A stretch of DNA of 64,000 bases, from positions 16,612 through 80,611 of the forward strand of contig NZ_JAAWWD010000065.1 in the NCBI RefSeq assembly GCF_021404545.1, given 5' to 3'. The notes beneath the pieces are model-generated. The model had not been told where the DNA came from, made no database searches, and saw only the letters and a list, made by a program, of their open reading frames with translations. Within the stretch, counting starts at the first letter, position 1, and the number at the start of each line of letters is the position of its first letter. This DNA is from Aestuariivita sp. Its GTDB lineage: Bacteria; Pseudomonadota; Alphaproteobacteria; Rhodobacterales; Rhodobacteraceae. Both the position numbers and the translations under genes were made by a program. Shown here piece after piece: positions 17,935 through 26,902 of this stretch.

Positions 17935-17966
17935 GGGCGGGGTGTGCTTGGCACGTCACCCCGCCC
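17935..17966 (-). terminator. Second stem-loop just upstream of the terminator
   Basis: GGGCGGGGTG (17935-17944) and CACCCCGCCC (17957-17966) are perfect 10-base arms around a 12-base loop. It begins 8 bases past the symporter stop and has no T run, so it may protect the 3' end or pause polymerase before the true terminator. Confidence 0.6.
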
Positions 17967-17973
17967 GCTGACG

Positions 17974-19761
17974 TTAGTGGTCGGCTGCCGCCGCACCGGC
18001 ACCGCGTGGCACGCGGACGCTCTCGACCAGATCCTTGATCTCCTGCGGGGTTTCCTTGGTCATCGACGAGACGCCATAGGCAACCGCAAAGTTGATCGCC
18101 GCACCGACCGCACCGAACGAGGTGGACTGGATCGTGCCCAACAGCGGATCAGCATCGGTGAACAGGTTGGTGTCGGGGATGAAGAACCAGCCCTTGTGCA
18201 GGAAGATATAGAGCAGGGTGGTGACCAGACCCGCCAGCATGCCCGCAACCGCGCCCACATTGTTGATCTTGGTCGAGAAGATCCCCATCATCAGCGCCGG
18301 GAAGATCGACGCCGCCGCAAGACCGAAGGCAAGCGCCACGGTTTGCGCCGCAAAGCCGGGCGGATTGAGGCCCAGAATGACGGCCACCACGATCGCCGCG
18401 GCCATCGAGATCCGCGCCGCCAGCAGTTCCGAGCTTTCCGACATGTTGGGGGTCAGCTGACCCTTGAGCAGGTCGTGGCTCACCGCAGACGAGATCGCCA
18501 GAAGCAAACCCGCCGCCGTCGACAGCGCCGCCGCGAGGCCGCCCGCCGCCACCAGACCGATCACCCAACCCGGCAGGTTGGCGATCTCGGGATTGGCCAG
18601 AACCAGGATGTCACGGTTGAAGTTGGTCAGCTCGTTGCCTTCCCAACCGGCCGCGGTCGCCCGCTCCTGCATCGCGTCGGATGCGTCGTTATAGTACTGG
18701 ATCTTGCCGTCGCCGTTCTTGTCTTCCCAATCCAGCAGACCGGTTTTCTGCCATGTAGCCATCCAGTCGTATTCCGGATCGTTCTCGATCATCTCGACGG
18801 TGACCGCGTCACCGGATGTCCCATTGGGCCACATCATTTCGGTGATGTTGAGCCGCGCCATCGCCCCCACAGCCGGAGCTGTCAGATAGAGCAGCGCGAT
18901 GAAGACCAGCGTCCAGCCAGCCGACCAGCGTGCATCCGCAACACGGGGAACCGTGAAAAAGCGCATGATCACGTGGGGCAGACCCGCCGTACCGATCATC
19001 AGCGACAGCGTGAACAGAACCATGTTCAACGTATCGGCATGATGGAGCGTGTATTCCTTGAAGCCCAGATCGGTCACGATGGCGTCCAGCTTGGCCAAGA
19101 GCGGCTCACCGCTTGCCTGATGCTCACCAAAAAGGCCCAGCGCCGGGATCGGATTGCCGGTCAGTTGCAGCGAGATAAAGACCGCCGGAATGGTATAGGC
19201 GGTGATCAGCACGCAGTATTGCGCGACCTGCGTATAGGTCACACCCTTCATGCCGCCGAACACGGCATAGGCAAAGACCACACAGGCCCCGATCAACAGG
19301 CCCCAGAAGGCGTCGACCTCAAGGAACCGGCCAAAGGCGATGCCCACGCCCTGCATCTGGCCAATCACATAAGTGATCGAGGCCACCAGCAGGCAGATCA
19401 CGGCCACCATGCGCGCCGTGCTCGAATAGAACCTATCACCGATGAACTCGGACACGGTGAACTTGCCGAATTTGCGCAAGTAAGGCGCCAGCAAAAGCGC
19501 CAGCAGCACATAGCCACCGGTCCAGCCCATCAGGAACGAGGAGTTGTCATAGCCTGTAAACGCGATCAGGCCCGCCATCGAGATGAACGAGGCCGCCGAC
19601 ATCCAGTCGGCTGCGGTTGCCATGCCGTTGGTAACAGGGTGAACGCCGCGACCGGCGGCATAGAATTCTGATGTGGAGCCCGCACGGGCCCACACCGCGA
19701 TGCCGATGTAGAGCGCAAAGCTTGCTCCGACAAACAGCAGGTTGATTGTAAACTGATCCAT
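17974..19761 (-). CDS. actP: Sodium:solute symporter, acetate-type (VC_2705 subfamily), large subunit
   Basis: A 595-aa inner-membrane SSS-family transporter with about 13 helices. It begins with a membrane segment (FTINLLFVGASFALYIGIAV) and has the SSS core motif region ATAADWMSAASFISMAGLIA. The pairing with a DUF4212 small subunit, and the DUF294 and exonuclease neighbours, identify the VC_2705-like acetate/small monocarboxylate subfamily. An outside loop at about residues 315-385 carries an EF-hand-like DKNGDGKIQYYN (347-358). Located downstream of acs, it probably takes up acetate for activation. The symbol is by family and context; no substrate is proven. Confidence 0.85.
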   Translation of the reverse strand: MDQFTINLLFVGASFALYIGIAVWARAGSTSEFYAAGRGVHPVTNGMATAADWMSAASFISMAGLIAFTGYDNSSFLMGWTGGYVLLALLLAPYLRKFGKFTVSEFIGDRFYSSTARMVAVICLLVASITYVIGQMQGVGIAFGRFLEVDAFWGLLIGACVVFAYAVFGGMKGVTYTQVAQYCVLITAYTIPAVFISLQLTGNPIPALGLFGEHQASGEPLLAKLDAIVTDLGFKEYTLHHADTLNMVLFTLSLMIGTAGLPHVIMRFFTVPRVADARWSAGWTLVFIALLYLTAPAVGAMARLNITEMMWPNGTSGDAVTVEMIENDPEYDWMATWQKTGLLDWEDKNGDGKIQYYNDASDAMQERATAAGWEGNELTNFNRDILVLANPEIANLPGWVIGLVAAGGLAAALSTAAGLLLAISSAVSHDLLKGQLTPNMSESSELLAARISMAAAIVVAVILGLNPPGFAAQTVALAFGLAAASIFPALMMGIFSTKINNVGAVAGMLAGLVTTLLYIFLHKGWFFIPDTNLFTDADPLLGTIQSTSFGAVGAAINFAVAYGVSSMTKETPQEIKDLVESVRVPRGAGAAAADH

Positions 19762-19776
19762 TGTCTGTCTGACCTC

Positions 19777-20064
19777 TTATTCTTCTTCGACGCCGTATTG
19801 CTTGTCGAGTTTGTTCATCCGCCAGGCGTAGAAAAAGATCAGACCCAGAAAGACCAGGATCGACCCTTGTTGGGCGAACCAGAAGCCCAGATCGGTCCCG
19901 CCGATGGAGATACCGGAAAGCGCGGGGCGCAGCAGAATGCCGAACCCAAATGAAACCAGCGCCCAGATAACGAGGCTGATCAGGATCATACGCACATTGG
20001 CGGCCCAGTAACTCTTGTCGGCCTGTGCCTGTTGTTGTGCTGCGTTGGTGGTTTGGTCCGCCAT
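19777..20064 (-). CDS. DUF4212 sodium/substrate symporter small subunit
   Basis: A 95-aa membrane protein with two helices (MILISLVIWALVSFGFGILL and WFAQQGSILVFLGLIFFYAW) and a charged tail KLDKQYGVEEE, the standard form of the small subunit that precedes VC_2705-type symporters. The start at 20064 follows a strong GGAGGA site; the 27-residue upstream extension overlaps that site and was rejected. It lies 15 bases before the large-subunit gene, so the two are cotranscribed. Confidence 0.88.
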   Translation of the reverse strand: MADQTTNAAQQQAQADKSYWAANVRMILISLVIWALVSFGFGILLRPALSGISIGGTDLGFWFAQQGSILVFLGLIFFYAWRMNKLDKQYGVEEE

Positions 20065-20344
20065 GGCGGGCTCCTCCTTTTCCTCCAAATTGGATGCCGC
20101 CTCACTCCGAGAGGGCACCCGTTCCCTAAGCGTGGGTGCGGACAAACCGCACCTGTTGACCCGGCCCGGTATCGCCGGACTGCGCCTTGTCTTGTTGTCT
20201 TTGTGGCCCTGGCTTCATTGATCTTCATCGATGCCGATCAAGGTCGCTATATGGCCGAATTTGGCTATTCGCCTCCCGCTTCGGCGGGCCTTCACTGTCC
20301 CTCGCACTGGAGGGGAGATGCCAGTTGTCCAGGCACCGATCTGT
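20065..20344 (-). promoter_or_regulatory. 280-base leader of the symporter genes with a perfect stem-loop
   Basis: No gene fits between adk and the DUF4212 gene. The stretch should hold the symporter promoter, though no clear boxes stand out. GGTGCGG (20135-20141) and CCGCACC (20147-20153) form a perfect 7-bp stem with a 5-base loop about 70 bases before the start codon. It could be a leader hairpin or an operator. Confidence 0.45.
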
Positions 20345-21031
20345 CTAGCGCGCGCCGCGAACGATATTCGCCAGCGCACCTGCGATTTCCGGGATTTCTC
20401 CCATTGCATCCACGGTTCTCAGAACACCCTTTCCCTCGTAATAGGCAATCAGTGGCGCGGTTTGGGCGTGATAGGCCTCAAGCCGCTGTGACACGGTGGC
20501 CGGGTTGTCATCGGCCCGGCGGTTCATCTGGGTGCTGCCGCATTTGTCGCAGGTGCCTGTCGTGGCAGGCACCTTGAACGTATCATGATAGCCTTCGCCG
20601 CATCCGCCGCAGGTATAGCGCCCCGAGATGCGGATGATCATCGCGTCGTCCTCGACCTCCAGGCTGATGGCGGCGTCGATCTTTTGCCCGGTCTCGGCCA
20701 GCAGCCCATCCAGAGCCTCGGCCTGCACGGTGGTGCGGGGAAAGCCATCGAGGATGACGCCGCGTGACACGTCCTCGTCGCCCAGACGGTCGCGCAGGAT
20801 GGCGATGACGATCTCGTCACTGACCAGATCGCCCGCTTCCATGACGGCCTTGGCCTGTTTGCCGGCCTCGGTGCCTGCGGCCACGGCGGCACGCAAGAGA
20901 TCCCCCGTCGAAAGCTGGACCAGGCCAAAAGTCTCTTCCAGCATCCGTGCCTGCGTGCCTTTGCCCGCGCCGGGGGGGCCCAGCAGGATCAGTACGGCGG
21001 GTGTCGTGTCGACTGTCGCTCCATCCATCAT
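20345..21031 (-). CDS. adk: Adenylate kinase
   Basis: It interconverts AMP plus ATP with two ADP. About 228 aa of the long, zinc-type form: P-loop LLGPPGAGKGTQ, nucleotide-binding STGDLLRAAV, DGFPRTTVQAEAL, and a LID domain with four cysteines in CGGC and CDKC for zinc. Two adjacent ATG codons (21031 and 21028) follow GTGAGG; the first is given. It starts 7 bases after the acs stop, so AMP made by acetyl-CoA synthetase can be recycled by an enzyme from the same transcript. Confidence 0.93.
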   Translation of the reverse strand: MMDGATVDTTPAVLILLGPPGAGKGTQARMLEETFGLVQLSTGDLLRAAVAAGTEAGKQAKAVMEAGDLVSDEIVIAILRDRLGDEDVSRGVILDGFPRTTVQAEALDGLLAETGQKIDAAISLEVEDDAMIIRISGRYTCGGCGEGYHDTFKVPATTGTCDKCGSTQMNRRADDNPATVSQRLEAYHAQTAPLIAYYEGKGVLRTVDAMGEIPEIAGALANIVRGAR

Positions 21032-21038
21032 CTGATCC

Positions 21039-23012
21039 TCACGCTCCGGCCCGGTTGGCAATCAGATCGTCGACGACGGACGGATCGGCCAGGGTGGATG
21101 TATCGCCCAGCGCGCCAAAGTCGTTCTCGGCGATCTTGCGCAGGATGCGGCGCATGATCTTGCCCGAGCGGGTCTTGGGCAGGCCCGGCGCCCACTGGAT
21201 CACATCCGGCGAGGCGATGGGGCCGATCTCGGTGCGGACCCAGGCGCGCAGCTCTTTATAGAGATCGTCCGACGGGGCGACATCGTTCATCAGCGTGACA
21301 TAGCAATAGATGCCTTGCCCCTTGATATCGTGAGGATATCCCACCACCGCAGCCTCGGCCACGGCGGCATGGGCGACCAGCGCGCTCTCCACCTCGGCCG
21401 TGCCCATCCGGTGGCCCGAGACATTGATCACATCGTCCACACGGCCGGTGATCCAGTAATCGCCATCCGCATCGCGCTTGCAGCCATCGCCCGAGAAGTA
21501 ATAGCCCTTGTAATCGCTGAAATAGGTTTTTTCGAACCGCTCATGATCGCCCCAGACGGTGCGCATCTGACCGGGCCAACTGTCTTTCAGGCAGAGCACG
21601 CCCTCGGTCGGAACAGCATGGATCTCCTCGCCCGATTGCGGATCCAGAACGACCGGCTGGACGCCAAAGAACGGCTTCATCGCGCTGCCGGGTTTCATCG
21701 CATGCGCGCCGGGTAGGGGGGTCAGCAGGTGACCACCGGTTTCGGTCTGCCACCAGGTGTCGACGATGGGGCAAACACCTTTGCCGACCACATCGTTGTA
21801 CCAGTTCCATGCCTCGGGATTGATGGGCTCGCCCACAGTGCCCAGGATGCGCAGGGAACTCAGGTCGCATTTGTCGACATACTCGGTGCCTTGCCCCATC
21901 AGAGCGCGGATCGCTGTGGGGGCGGTATAGAACTGGTTCACCTTGTGCTTTTCGCAGACCTGCCAGAACCGGCTGGCATCGGGATAGGTCGGCACGCCCT
22001 CGAACATCAGCGTGGTCGCACCATTGGCCAGCGGACCATAGACGATATAGCTGTGACCGGTCACCCAGCCGACATCGGCGGTACACCAATAGACATCGCC
22101 TTCGTGGTAATCAAAGACCATCTCATGGGTCATCGCGGCATAGACCAGATAGCCGCCTGTGGTATGCACCACGCCCTTGGGCTGACCGGTAGAGCCGGAG
22201 GTATAGAGGATGAACAGCGGATCTTCTGCATTCATCTCCACGGGCCGGGCATAGTCGTCCGCCTCAAGCAGCATCTCGTTATAGTCGTGGTCGCGCCCGT
22301 CGATCCAGGTGGTCTGGCCGCCGGTGCGTTTGACAACAAGCACCTTGCACTCGTGCACCACATGCAGAAGGGCGGCGTCGGTATTGGATTTCAGCGGCGT
22401 CTTACGGCCGCCGCGCGGTGCCTCGTCGGCGGTGATCACCAGCTTGGCGTCGCAGCCGTTGATCCGCGCGCCAAGCGCGTCGGGAGAAAAGCCCGCAAAC
22501 ACGATGGAATGAATGGCGCCGATCCGCGCGCAGGCCAGCATCGCATAGGCCGCCTCGGGGATCATCGGCAGATAGATCACAACGCGGTCGCCCTTGCGCA
22601 CGCCCAGCGTCTCCATGATGTTGGCCATCCGGCAGACACGACGGTGCAGCTCGCTATAGGTGATATGCTGGGCGGCCTCTTCGGGATCGTCCGGCTCAAA
22701 GATGATCGCAGTCTGATCGCCACGCGTCTCAAGATGCCGGTCGATGCAATTGGCCGCAACATTCAGTGTGCCATCCGTGAACCAGTTGATCGACACCTCG
22801 CCCAGCTTGAAATTCACATCCTTGATCTGGGTATAGGGCTTGATCCAGTCGACGCGCTTTCCATGTTCGCCCCAGAACGCCTCCGGATCGCCGATCGAGG
22901 CGGCATACATCTCGTCATATGTCGCAGCATCGATATGCGCGCGGGCCACCATCTCGGCAGAGGGCGGATAGGTCTTGGTCTGGACGGTTTCGGATTGCGC
23001 GGTCTTGGTCAT
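21039..23012 (-). CDS. acs: Acetyl-CoA synthetase (acetate-CoA ligase)
   Basis: It activates acetate with ATP and CoA to acetyl-CoA, AMP and pyrophosphate. 657 aa, the usual length, with the AMP-forming signature [16 protein letters not shown], the adenylate-binding WWQTETGG, the hinge region [12 protein letters not shown] and the C-terminal [17 protein letters not shown], whose lysine is the known acetylation site of Acs enzymes. The ATG at 23012 follows GGAGGAG, better than the GTG-like start 21 bases upstream. First gene of a probable acs-adk unit, followed by the acetate symporter set. Confidence 0.95.
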   Translation of the reverse strand: MTKTAQSETVQTKTYPPSAEMVARAHIDAATYDEMYAASIGDPEAFWGEHGKRVDWIKPYTQIKDVNFKLGEVSINWFTDGTLNVAANCIDRHLETRGDQTAIIFEPDDPEEAAQHITYSELHRRVCRMANIMETLGVRKGDRVVIYLPMIPEAAYAMLACARIGAIHSIVFAGFSPDALGARINGCDAKLVITADEAPRGGRKTPLKSNTDAALLHVVHECKVLVVKRTGGQTTWIDGRDHDYNEMLLEADDYARPVEMNAEDPLFILYTSGSTGQPKGVVHTTGGYLVYAAMTHEMVFDYHEGDVYWCTADVGWVTGHSYIVYGPLANGATTLMFEGVPTYPDASRFWQVCEKHKVNQFYTAPTAIRALMGQGTEYVDKCDLSSLRILGTVGEPINPEAWNWYNDVVGKGVCPIVDTWWQTETGGHLLTPLPGAHAMKPGSAMKPFFGVQPVVLDPQSGEEIHAVPTEGVLCLKDSWPGQMRTVWGDHERFEKTYFSDYKGYYFSGDGCKRDADGDYWITGRVDDVINVSGHRMGTAEVESALVAHAAVAEAAVVGYPHDIKGQGIYCYVTLMNDVAPSDDLYKELRAWVRTEIGPIASPDVIQWAPGLPKTRSGKIMRRILRKIAENDFGALGDTSTLADPSVVDDLIANRAGA

Positions 23013-23527
23013 GGGGTCTCCTCCCTCAGACATTGATCTGTGGGCCGCGATGTGGCGGTGCCCCGGCGGCAGGGGACGCTACGTCGGCCTTGGCGAAATC
23101 ATACCAAGGGTTGAAAATAAGAAAATAACCATCGGAAATCGCTGACTTTGCTTGTAAAGACTTTTCCCGAAACGGTGCGATTGTTGTAAACTTCGCCTTG
23201 AGCGTGTGCGAAAAACCCTTGTGCGGCAAGGCGATCCGGTGTAAACGCCGCGCTGCCTTCAATCGGGCATTGCGCACAGGGATTGAGCATCAACCCATTT
23301 GCACCCCTCCATATCAGGTGTGACATATTGTTTCGTCTGCCCCGAAGGCGCCCTGATCGGGCCGGTTTCGGGGTTGTGTTACGGCCCGATGACGCGGATG
23401 TGAGTCGGCTCACCCGGCACCGCGCATGGGCGGGATCGCTTCGGCCCTTGGCGCACGCTTGCTCGCGCGCTAGTTTACTGCCTAAGCGGTCCACCAAAAG
23501 GGGGCTGCATCAACAGGGAGAGAGAGA
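23013..23527. promoter_or_regulatory. Divergent intergenic region, acs versus TRAP dctP
   Basis: 515 bases without a supportable gene. The acs-proximal part (23100-23210) is AT-richer than its surroundings and probably carries the acs promoter. ATCGGGCCG (23356-23364) and CGGCCCGAT (23382-23390) are perfect 9-base arms around 17 bases and could be an operator or a hairpin. No convincing -35/-10 pair was identified for the TRAP genes. Confidence 0.5.
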
Positions 23528-24544
23528 ATGAAGAGATACTTGACCGGCGCTGCGGCTGCCGCAGTTTCCTTTGCATTCGTGGCCGAAGCCGCCGCGACCG
23601 AGTGGAACGCTTCGCTTTGGGGCAAGCGCCGCGCCTTTACAGAACATGTGGAAAAACTGGCCGAGTTGGTGAGCGAAAAGACAGGTGGGGAGTTCACCAT
23701 CAACATCAGCTATGGCGGTCTTTCCAAGCCGCGCGAGAACCTCGACGGGATCTCGATCGGTGCGTTCGAGATGGCTCAGTTCTGTGCCGGCTATCACCGC
23801 GACAAAAATCGCGCGATTACGGTTCTGGAACTGCCGTTTCTGGGTGTGACGAACCTGGAGGAAGAAGTGGCCGTCAGCCACGCCGTCTATGGCCACCCCG
23901 CCGTGGCCGAAGAGATGGCCCAGTGGAATGCCAAGCTGCTGATGACCTCACCCATGCCGCAATACAATATCGTGGGCACCGGCGCGCCGCGCGACACACT
24001 GGCCTCGATGGACGGGATGCGCGTGCGCGCGACCGGCGGTCTGGGGCAGGCGTTCGAGGCCGTGGGCGGTGTGCCCACCTCTGTTGCGGCGCCCGAGGCC
24101 TATCAGGCCATGGAATCCGGTGTGGTCGACACCGTGGCCTTTGCCCAGCATGCGCATCTGAGCTTTGGCACGATCAATCAGGCCGATTGGTGGACCGCCA
24201 ACCTCAACCCCGGCACGGTGAACTGCCCCGTTGTGGTCAATACCGATGCCTATGAGGCGCTTTCGGACGAACATCGCGCGGTTCTGAACGAAAGCGTCGA
24301 TGAGGCGATCGCGCATTATCTGGCCAACTACGCCGAACTGCTGGAGCGCTGGGACAGCGTGCTTGAAGAGAAAGGCGTTCAAAAGGTCGAGATCTCCGAG
24401 GAGGTTTTGGCCGAGTTCCGCGCCACCGCCGCCGATCCGATCCGCGAGCAGTGGATCGCCGATATGTCCGCACAAGGCATGCCCGCGCAGGAGCTTTACG
24501 ACCTGGTCATGGACACGCTCGCCGACAAGCGCGGCGGGAGCTAA
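23528..24544 (+). CDS. dctP: TRAP transporter substrate-binding protein (DctP family)
   Basis: A 338-aa periplasmic protein with signal peptide ending near AEAAA. The body has the DctP pattern: YGGLSKPRENLDGISIGAFE, GMRVRATGGLGQAF with the ligand-binding Arg, APEAYQAMESGVVD and the long C-terminal helices. It delivers an organic acid to the DctQM channel. The ligand cannot be read from sequence. The start follows GGGAGAGAGAGA. A hairpin separates it from the membrane subunit genes. Confidence 0.88.
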   Translation: MKRYLTGAAAAAVSFAFVAEAAATEWNASLWGKRRAFTEHVEKLAELVSEKTGGEFTINISYGGLSKPRENLDGISIGAFEMAQFCAGYHRDKNRAITVLELPFLGVTNLEEEVAVSHAVYGHPAVAEEMAQWNAKLLMTSPMPQYNIVGTGAPRDTLASMDGMRVRATGGLGQAFEAVGGVPTSVAAPEAYQAMESGVVDTVAFAQHAHLSFGTINQADWWTANLNPGTVNCPVVVNTDAYEALSDEHRAVLNESVDEAIAHYLANYAELLERWDSVLEEKGVQKVEISEEVLAEFRATAADPIREQWIADMSAQGMPAQELYDLVMDTLADKRGGS

Positions 24545-24553
24545 GGCTTGAAG

Positions 24554-24579
24554 CCGGGGGCGCGGACACGCGTCTCCGG
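24554..24579 (+). terminator. Attenuating stem-loop between dctP and dctQ
   Basis: CCGGGGGCGCG (24554-24564), a GACA loop and CGCGTCTCCGG (24569-24579) form an 11-bp stem with two G-U pairs, 10 bases past the dctP stop. The downstream bases GTTTCGG give only a weak T run. Such hairpins let binding proteins be made in excess over the membrane subunits. Confidence 0.55.
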
Positions 24580-24647
24580 GTTTCGGAACAAGGTAAGGTG
24601 CGTGGCCTCCGCGCGCCTTTTCCCAACGAGACAACAGGGGACAGCCC

Positions 24648-25277
24648 ATGGCCGGCAATTCACCGGTGTTGGAGGATGGCAGTACGCTCAGCCGCCTCGA
24701 TAAGACGTTTCTGAAAATCGAACGGATCTTTGCCCTGATCAGCGGGTTTGCTGTCTTCTCGCTGATGGTGATGGCTGTTGTATCGGTCGGCGGGCGCAAT
24801 ATGTTCAATCGACCGTTGCCCGGCTATGTCGACTGGGTCGAGGCGGCGATGCCGCTGATCGCCTTCATGGGCATTGCCTATGCGCAGCGCGATGGCACCC
24901 ATATCCGCATGGATATTCTGATCGGCCGGCTCAAGGGCCGCGCGCTGTGGTTTGCGGAACTCGTCTCGGTCCTTCTGATCCTGCTGCTGATGGTCGCGCT
25001 GGTCTGGGGAAGCTGGGCCCATTTCGAGCGCAGCTTTGACTGGAACGCGCCGCTCTGGAGCCGCGACAGTTCGATCGATATCGGCCTGCCGCTCTGGCCT
25101 GCCAAGATCCTGGCACCCATTGCGTTTTCCATACTTTGCGTGCGCTTGGTGATCCAGATCTGGGGATTTGGCCGGGCACTTGTTCTGGGCCTGGAGCAGC
25201 CCGTGGCGGTCCCGTTGATCCAGGATGCGGCAGCGCAGGCCATGGCCGAGGCCGAACAGCTCGGCAAAAAGGGGTAG
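24648..25277 (+). CDS. dctQ: TRAP transporter small permease (DctQ family)
   Basis: A 209-aa inner-membrane protein with four hydrophobic helices, including FALISGFAVFSLMVMAVVSV and ELVSVLLILLLMVALVWGSW. The GRNMFNRPLPGYVDWVEAAM segment is typical of DctQ. It partners DctM, whose gene starts 4 bases later. The N-terminal tail of about 35 residues is longer than usual, but an ATG with a good upstream AACAGGGGA supports the start. Confidence 0.87.
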   Translation: MAGNSPVLEDGSTLSRLDKTFLKIERIFALISGFAVFSLMVMAVVSVGGRNMFNRPLPGYVDWVEAAMPLIAFMGIAYAQRDGTHIRMDILIGRLKGRALWFAELVSVLLILLLMVALVWGSWAHFERSFDWNAPLWSRDSSIDIGLPLWPAKILAPIAFSILCVRLVIQIWGFGRALVLGLEQPVAVPLIQDAAAQAMAEAEQLGKKG

Positions 25278-25281
25278 GGCC

Positions 25282-26685
25282 ATGGATCCGATTACAATTG
25301 GCCTGTGGGTCACCGCGGGCATGTTGGTGATGGTGGTGCTGGGCATGCGGGTGGCCTTTGCCGCGGGCCTGGCCGGTCTGGTGGGGCTGGTCCTGATCTT
25401 TTGGTCGAAACGCGATTTCGGCATCGACCATCTGGGCTGGGCGTTGACCGTGGGCATCAAGACCGCGGGACAGGTGCCTCATTCCAAGGTGGCGAGCCAG
25501 GCGCTGAGCCTGATCCCGACCTTCATCCTGATCGGCTATCTGGCCTATTATGCCGGGCTGACCCGCGCGCTGTTCGAGGCGGCCAAACGCTGGGTCGCCT
25601 GGGTGCCGGGGGGGCTGGCTGTCTCGACCATATTCTCCACTGCCGGGTTTGCGGCGGTATCGGGTGCCTCGGTGGCCACGGCGGCGGTCTTTGCCCGCAT
25701 CGCCATCCCCGAGATGCTCAAGATCGGCTATAACAAGCAATTTGCCGCCGGTGTCGTGGCGGCGGGCGGCACGCTCGCCTCACTGATCCCGCCTTCGGCC
25801 ATTCTGGTGATCTATGCCATCATCGTGGAACAGGATGTGGGCCTTCTGCTGTTGGCAGGGTTCATACCGGGTGCGTTCTCGGCCATCGTCTATGCGGTGC
25901 TGATCATCGGCATCGCGGTTATCTTCAAGACGGTGGGTCCGCCCGTCGGCGGGTTTACATGGCGCGAACGCTTTGCCTCGCTGCCCGCAGCCTTGCCCAT
26001 CGTGGTGGTGGTGCTGATCATCATCTCGTTTGTCTACAACCCCTTTGGCGACAGTCTGGGCACGCCCACCGAAGGCGGCGCGCTGGGTGCCTTCGTAGTC
26101 TTTTGCATGGCGCTTTGGCGGGGCATGCGCTGGGCCGAGCTGAAATCGGCGCTGTTGGAGACGGCCAAGCTGACGGTGATGATTTTCACCATCATCTGGG
26201 GCGTGCTGATCTATGTGCGGTTTCTGGGCTTTGCCGATCTGCCGGGGGCGTTTTCGGATTGGATCACCTCTTTGGAAATGTCGCCGATGCTGATCCTTGT
26301 GATGATCCTGTTGGCCTATGCGGTGCTGGGGATGTTCATGGACGCGATCGGGATGCTGCTGTTGACGCTGCCGGTGGTCTATCCGGCGGTCATGGCGCTG
26401 AACGGGGGGGAGTTCGTCACCGCCGAGGACAGCGCCTTTGGCATGTCGGGGGTGATGTGCGCGGTCTGGTTCGGGATCCTGGTGGTCAAAATGGCGGAGT
26501 TTTGTCTGATCACGCCGCCCATCGGTCTGAACTGTTTCGTCGTGGCCGGCGTGCGCGACGATCTGACGGTGCAGGACGTGTTCAAGGGTGTGACCCCGTT
26601 CTTTGTGGCCGATGGCATCACCATCGCGCTCTTGGTGGCGTTCCCGATGATCGTGCTGTGGCTGCCGATGATGGCCAGCGGGTAG
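25282..26685 (+). CDS. dctM: TRAP transporter large permease (DctM family)
   Basis: A 467-aa membrane protein with about 12 helices that forms the Na+-driven transport channel. Recognisable segments are AVSGASVATAAVFARIAIPEM, LIPPSAILVIYAIIVEQDVG and GMFMDAIGMLLLTLPVVYP. The ATG at 25282 was selected over the upstream frame start because it gives a hydrophobic N-terminus four bases after dctQ. The gene is convergent with puuD across a hairpin-rich spacer. Confidence 0.9.
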   Translation: MDPITIGLWVTAGMLVMVVLGMRVAFAAGLAGLVGLVLIFWSKRDFGIDHLGWALTVGIKTAGQVPHSKVASQALSLIPTFILIGYLAYYAGLTRALFEAAKRWVAWVPGGLAVSTIFSTAGFAAVSGASVATAAVFARIAIPEMLKIGYNKQFAAGVVAAGGTLASLIPPSAILVIYAIIVEQDVGLLLLAGFIPGAFSAIVYAVLIIGIAVIFKTVGPPVGGFTWRERFASLPAALPIVVVVLIIISFVYNPFGDSLGTPTEGGALGAFVVFCMALWRGMRWAELKSALLETAKLTVMIFTIIWGVLIYVRFLGFADLPGAFSDWITSLEMSPMLILVMILLAYAVLGMFMDAIGMLLLTLPVVYPAVMALNGGEFVTAEDSAFGMSGVMCAVWFGILVVKMAEFCLITPPIGLNCFVVAGVRDDLTVQDVFKGVTPFFVADGITIALLVAFPMIVLWLPMMASG

Positions 26686-26820
26686 CTATGCAGAGTGATC
26701 TGCCAAAGCGCCAAGCGGCGCGAGTGCCGTCACGCCGGGGTGGCGCTGCTCGCTGTGATTGGCGCGCTTTATCTCAGCCGCTTTGGGACGACAGCTGTCC
26801 ATCGCAACAGCGCTGACAAA

Positions 26821-26879
26821 GCGCCGCCCCGAGGGGCGTGACGGCGCACGCGCGGCGGCCTGCGGCCGTGTTCCGCGCG
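26821..26879. terminator. Paired stem-loops between convergent dctM and puuD
   Basis: Two hairpins lie in the 217-base spacer. GCGCC/GGCGC enclosing GCCCC-GA-GGGGC spans 26821-26847. CGCGCGG/CCGCGCG enclosing CGGCC-TGC-GGCCG spans 26849-26879. Neither has a strong T run, but their place between two convergent genes suggests bidirectional termination. No gene is supported in the spacer. Confidence 0.45.
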
Positions 26880-26902
26880 ATCGTCCCGGATGACGGGCAC
26901 GC

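Noticed and set aside
17569..19671. A 700-aa plus-strand frame opposite the symporter
   Set aside because: Low-complexity Arg/His/Gln composition and no start region; the minus strand encodes a recognisable symporter.
20275..20288. CCCGC-TTCG-GCGGG hairpin as a terminator for adk
   Set aside because: Only a 5-bp stem and no T run on the minus strand, so it was not listed as a terminator.
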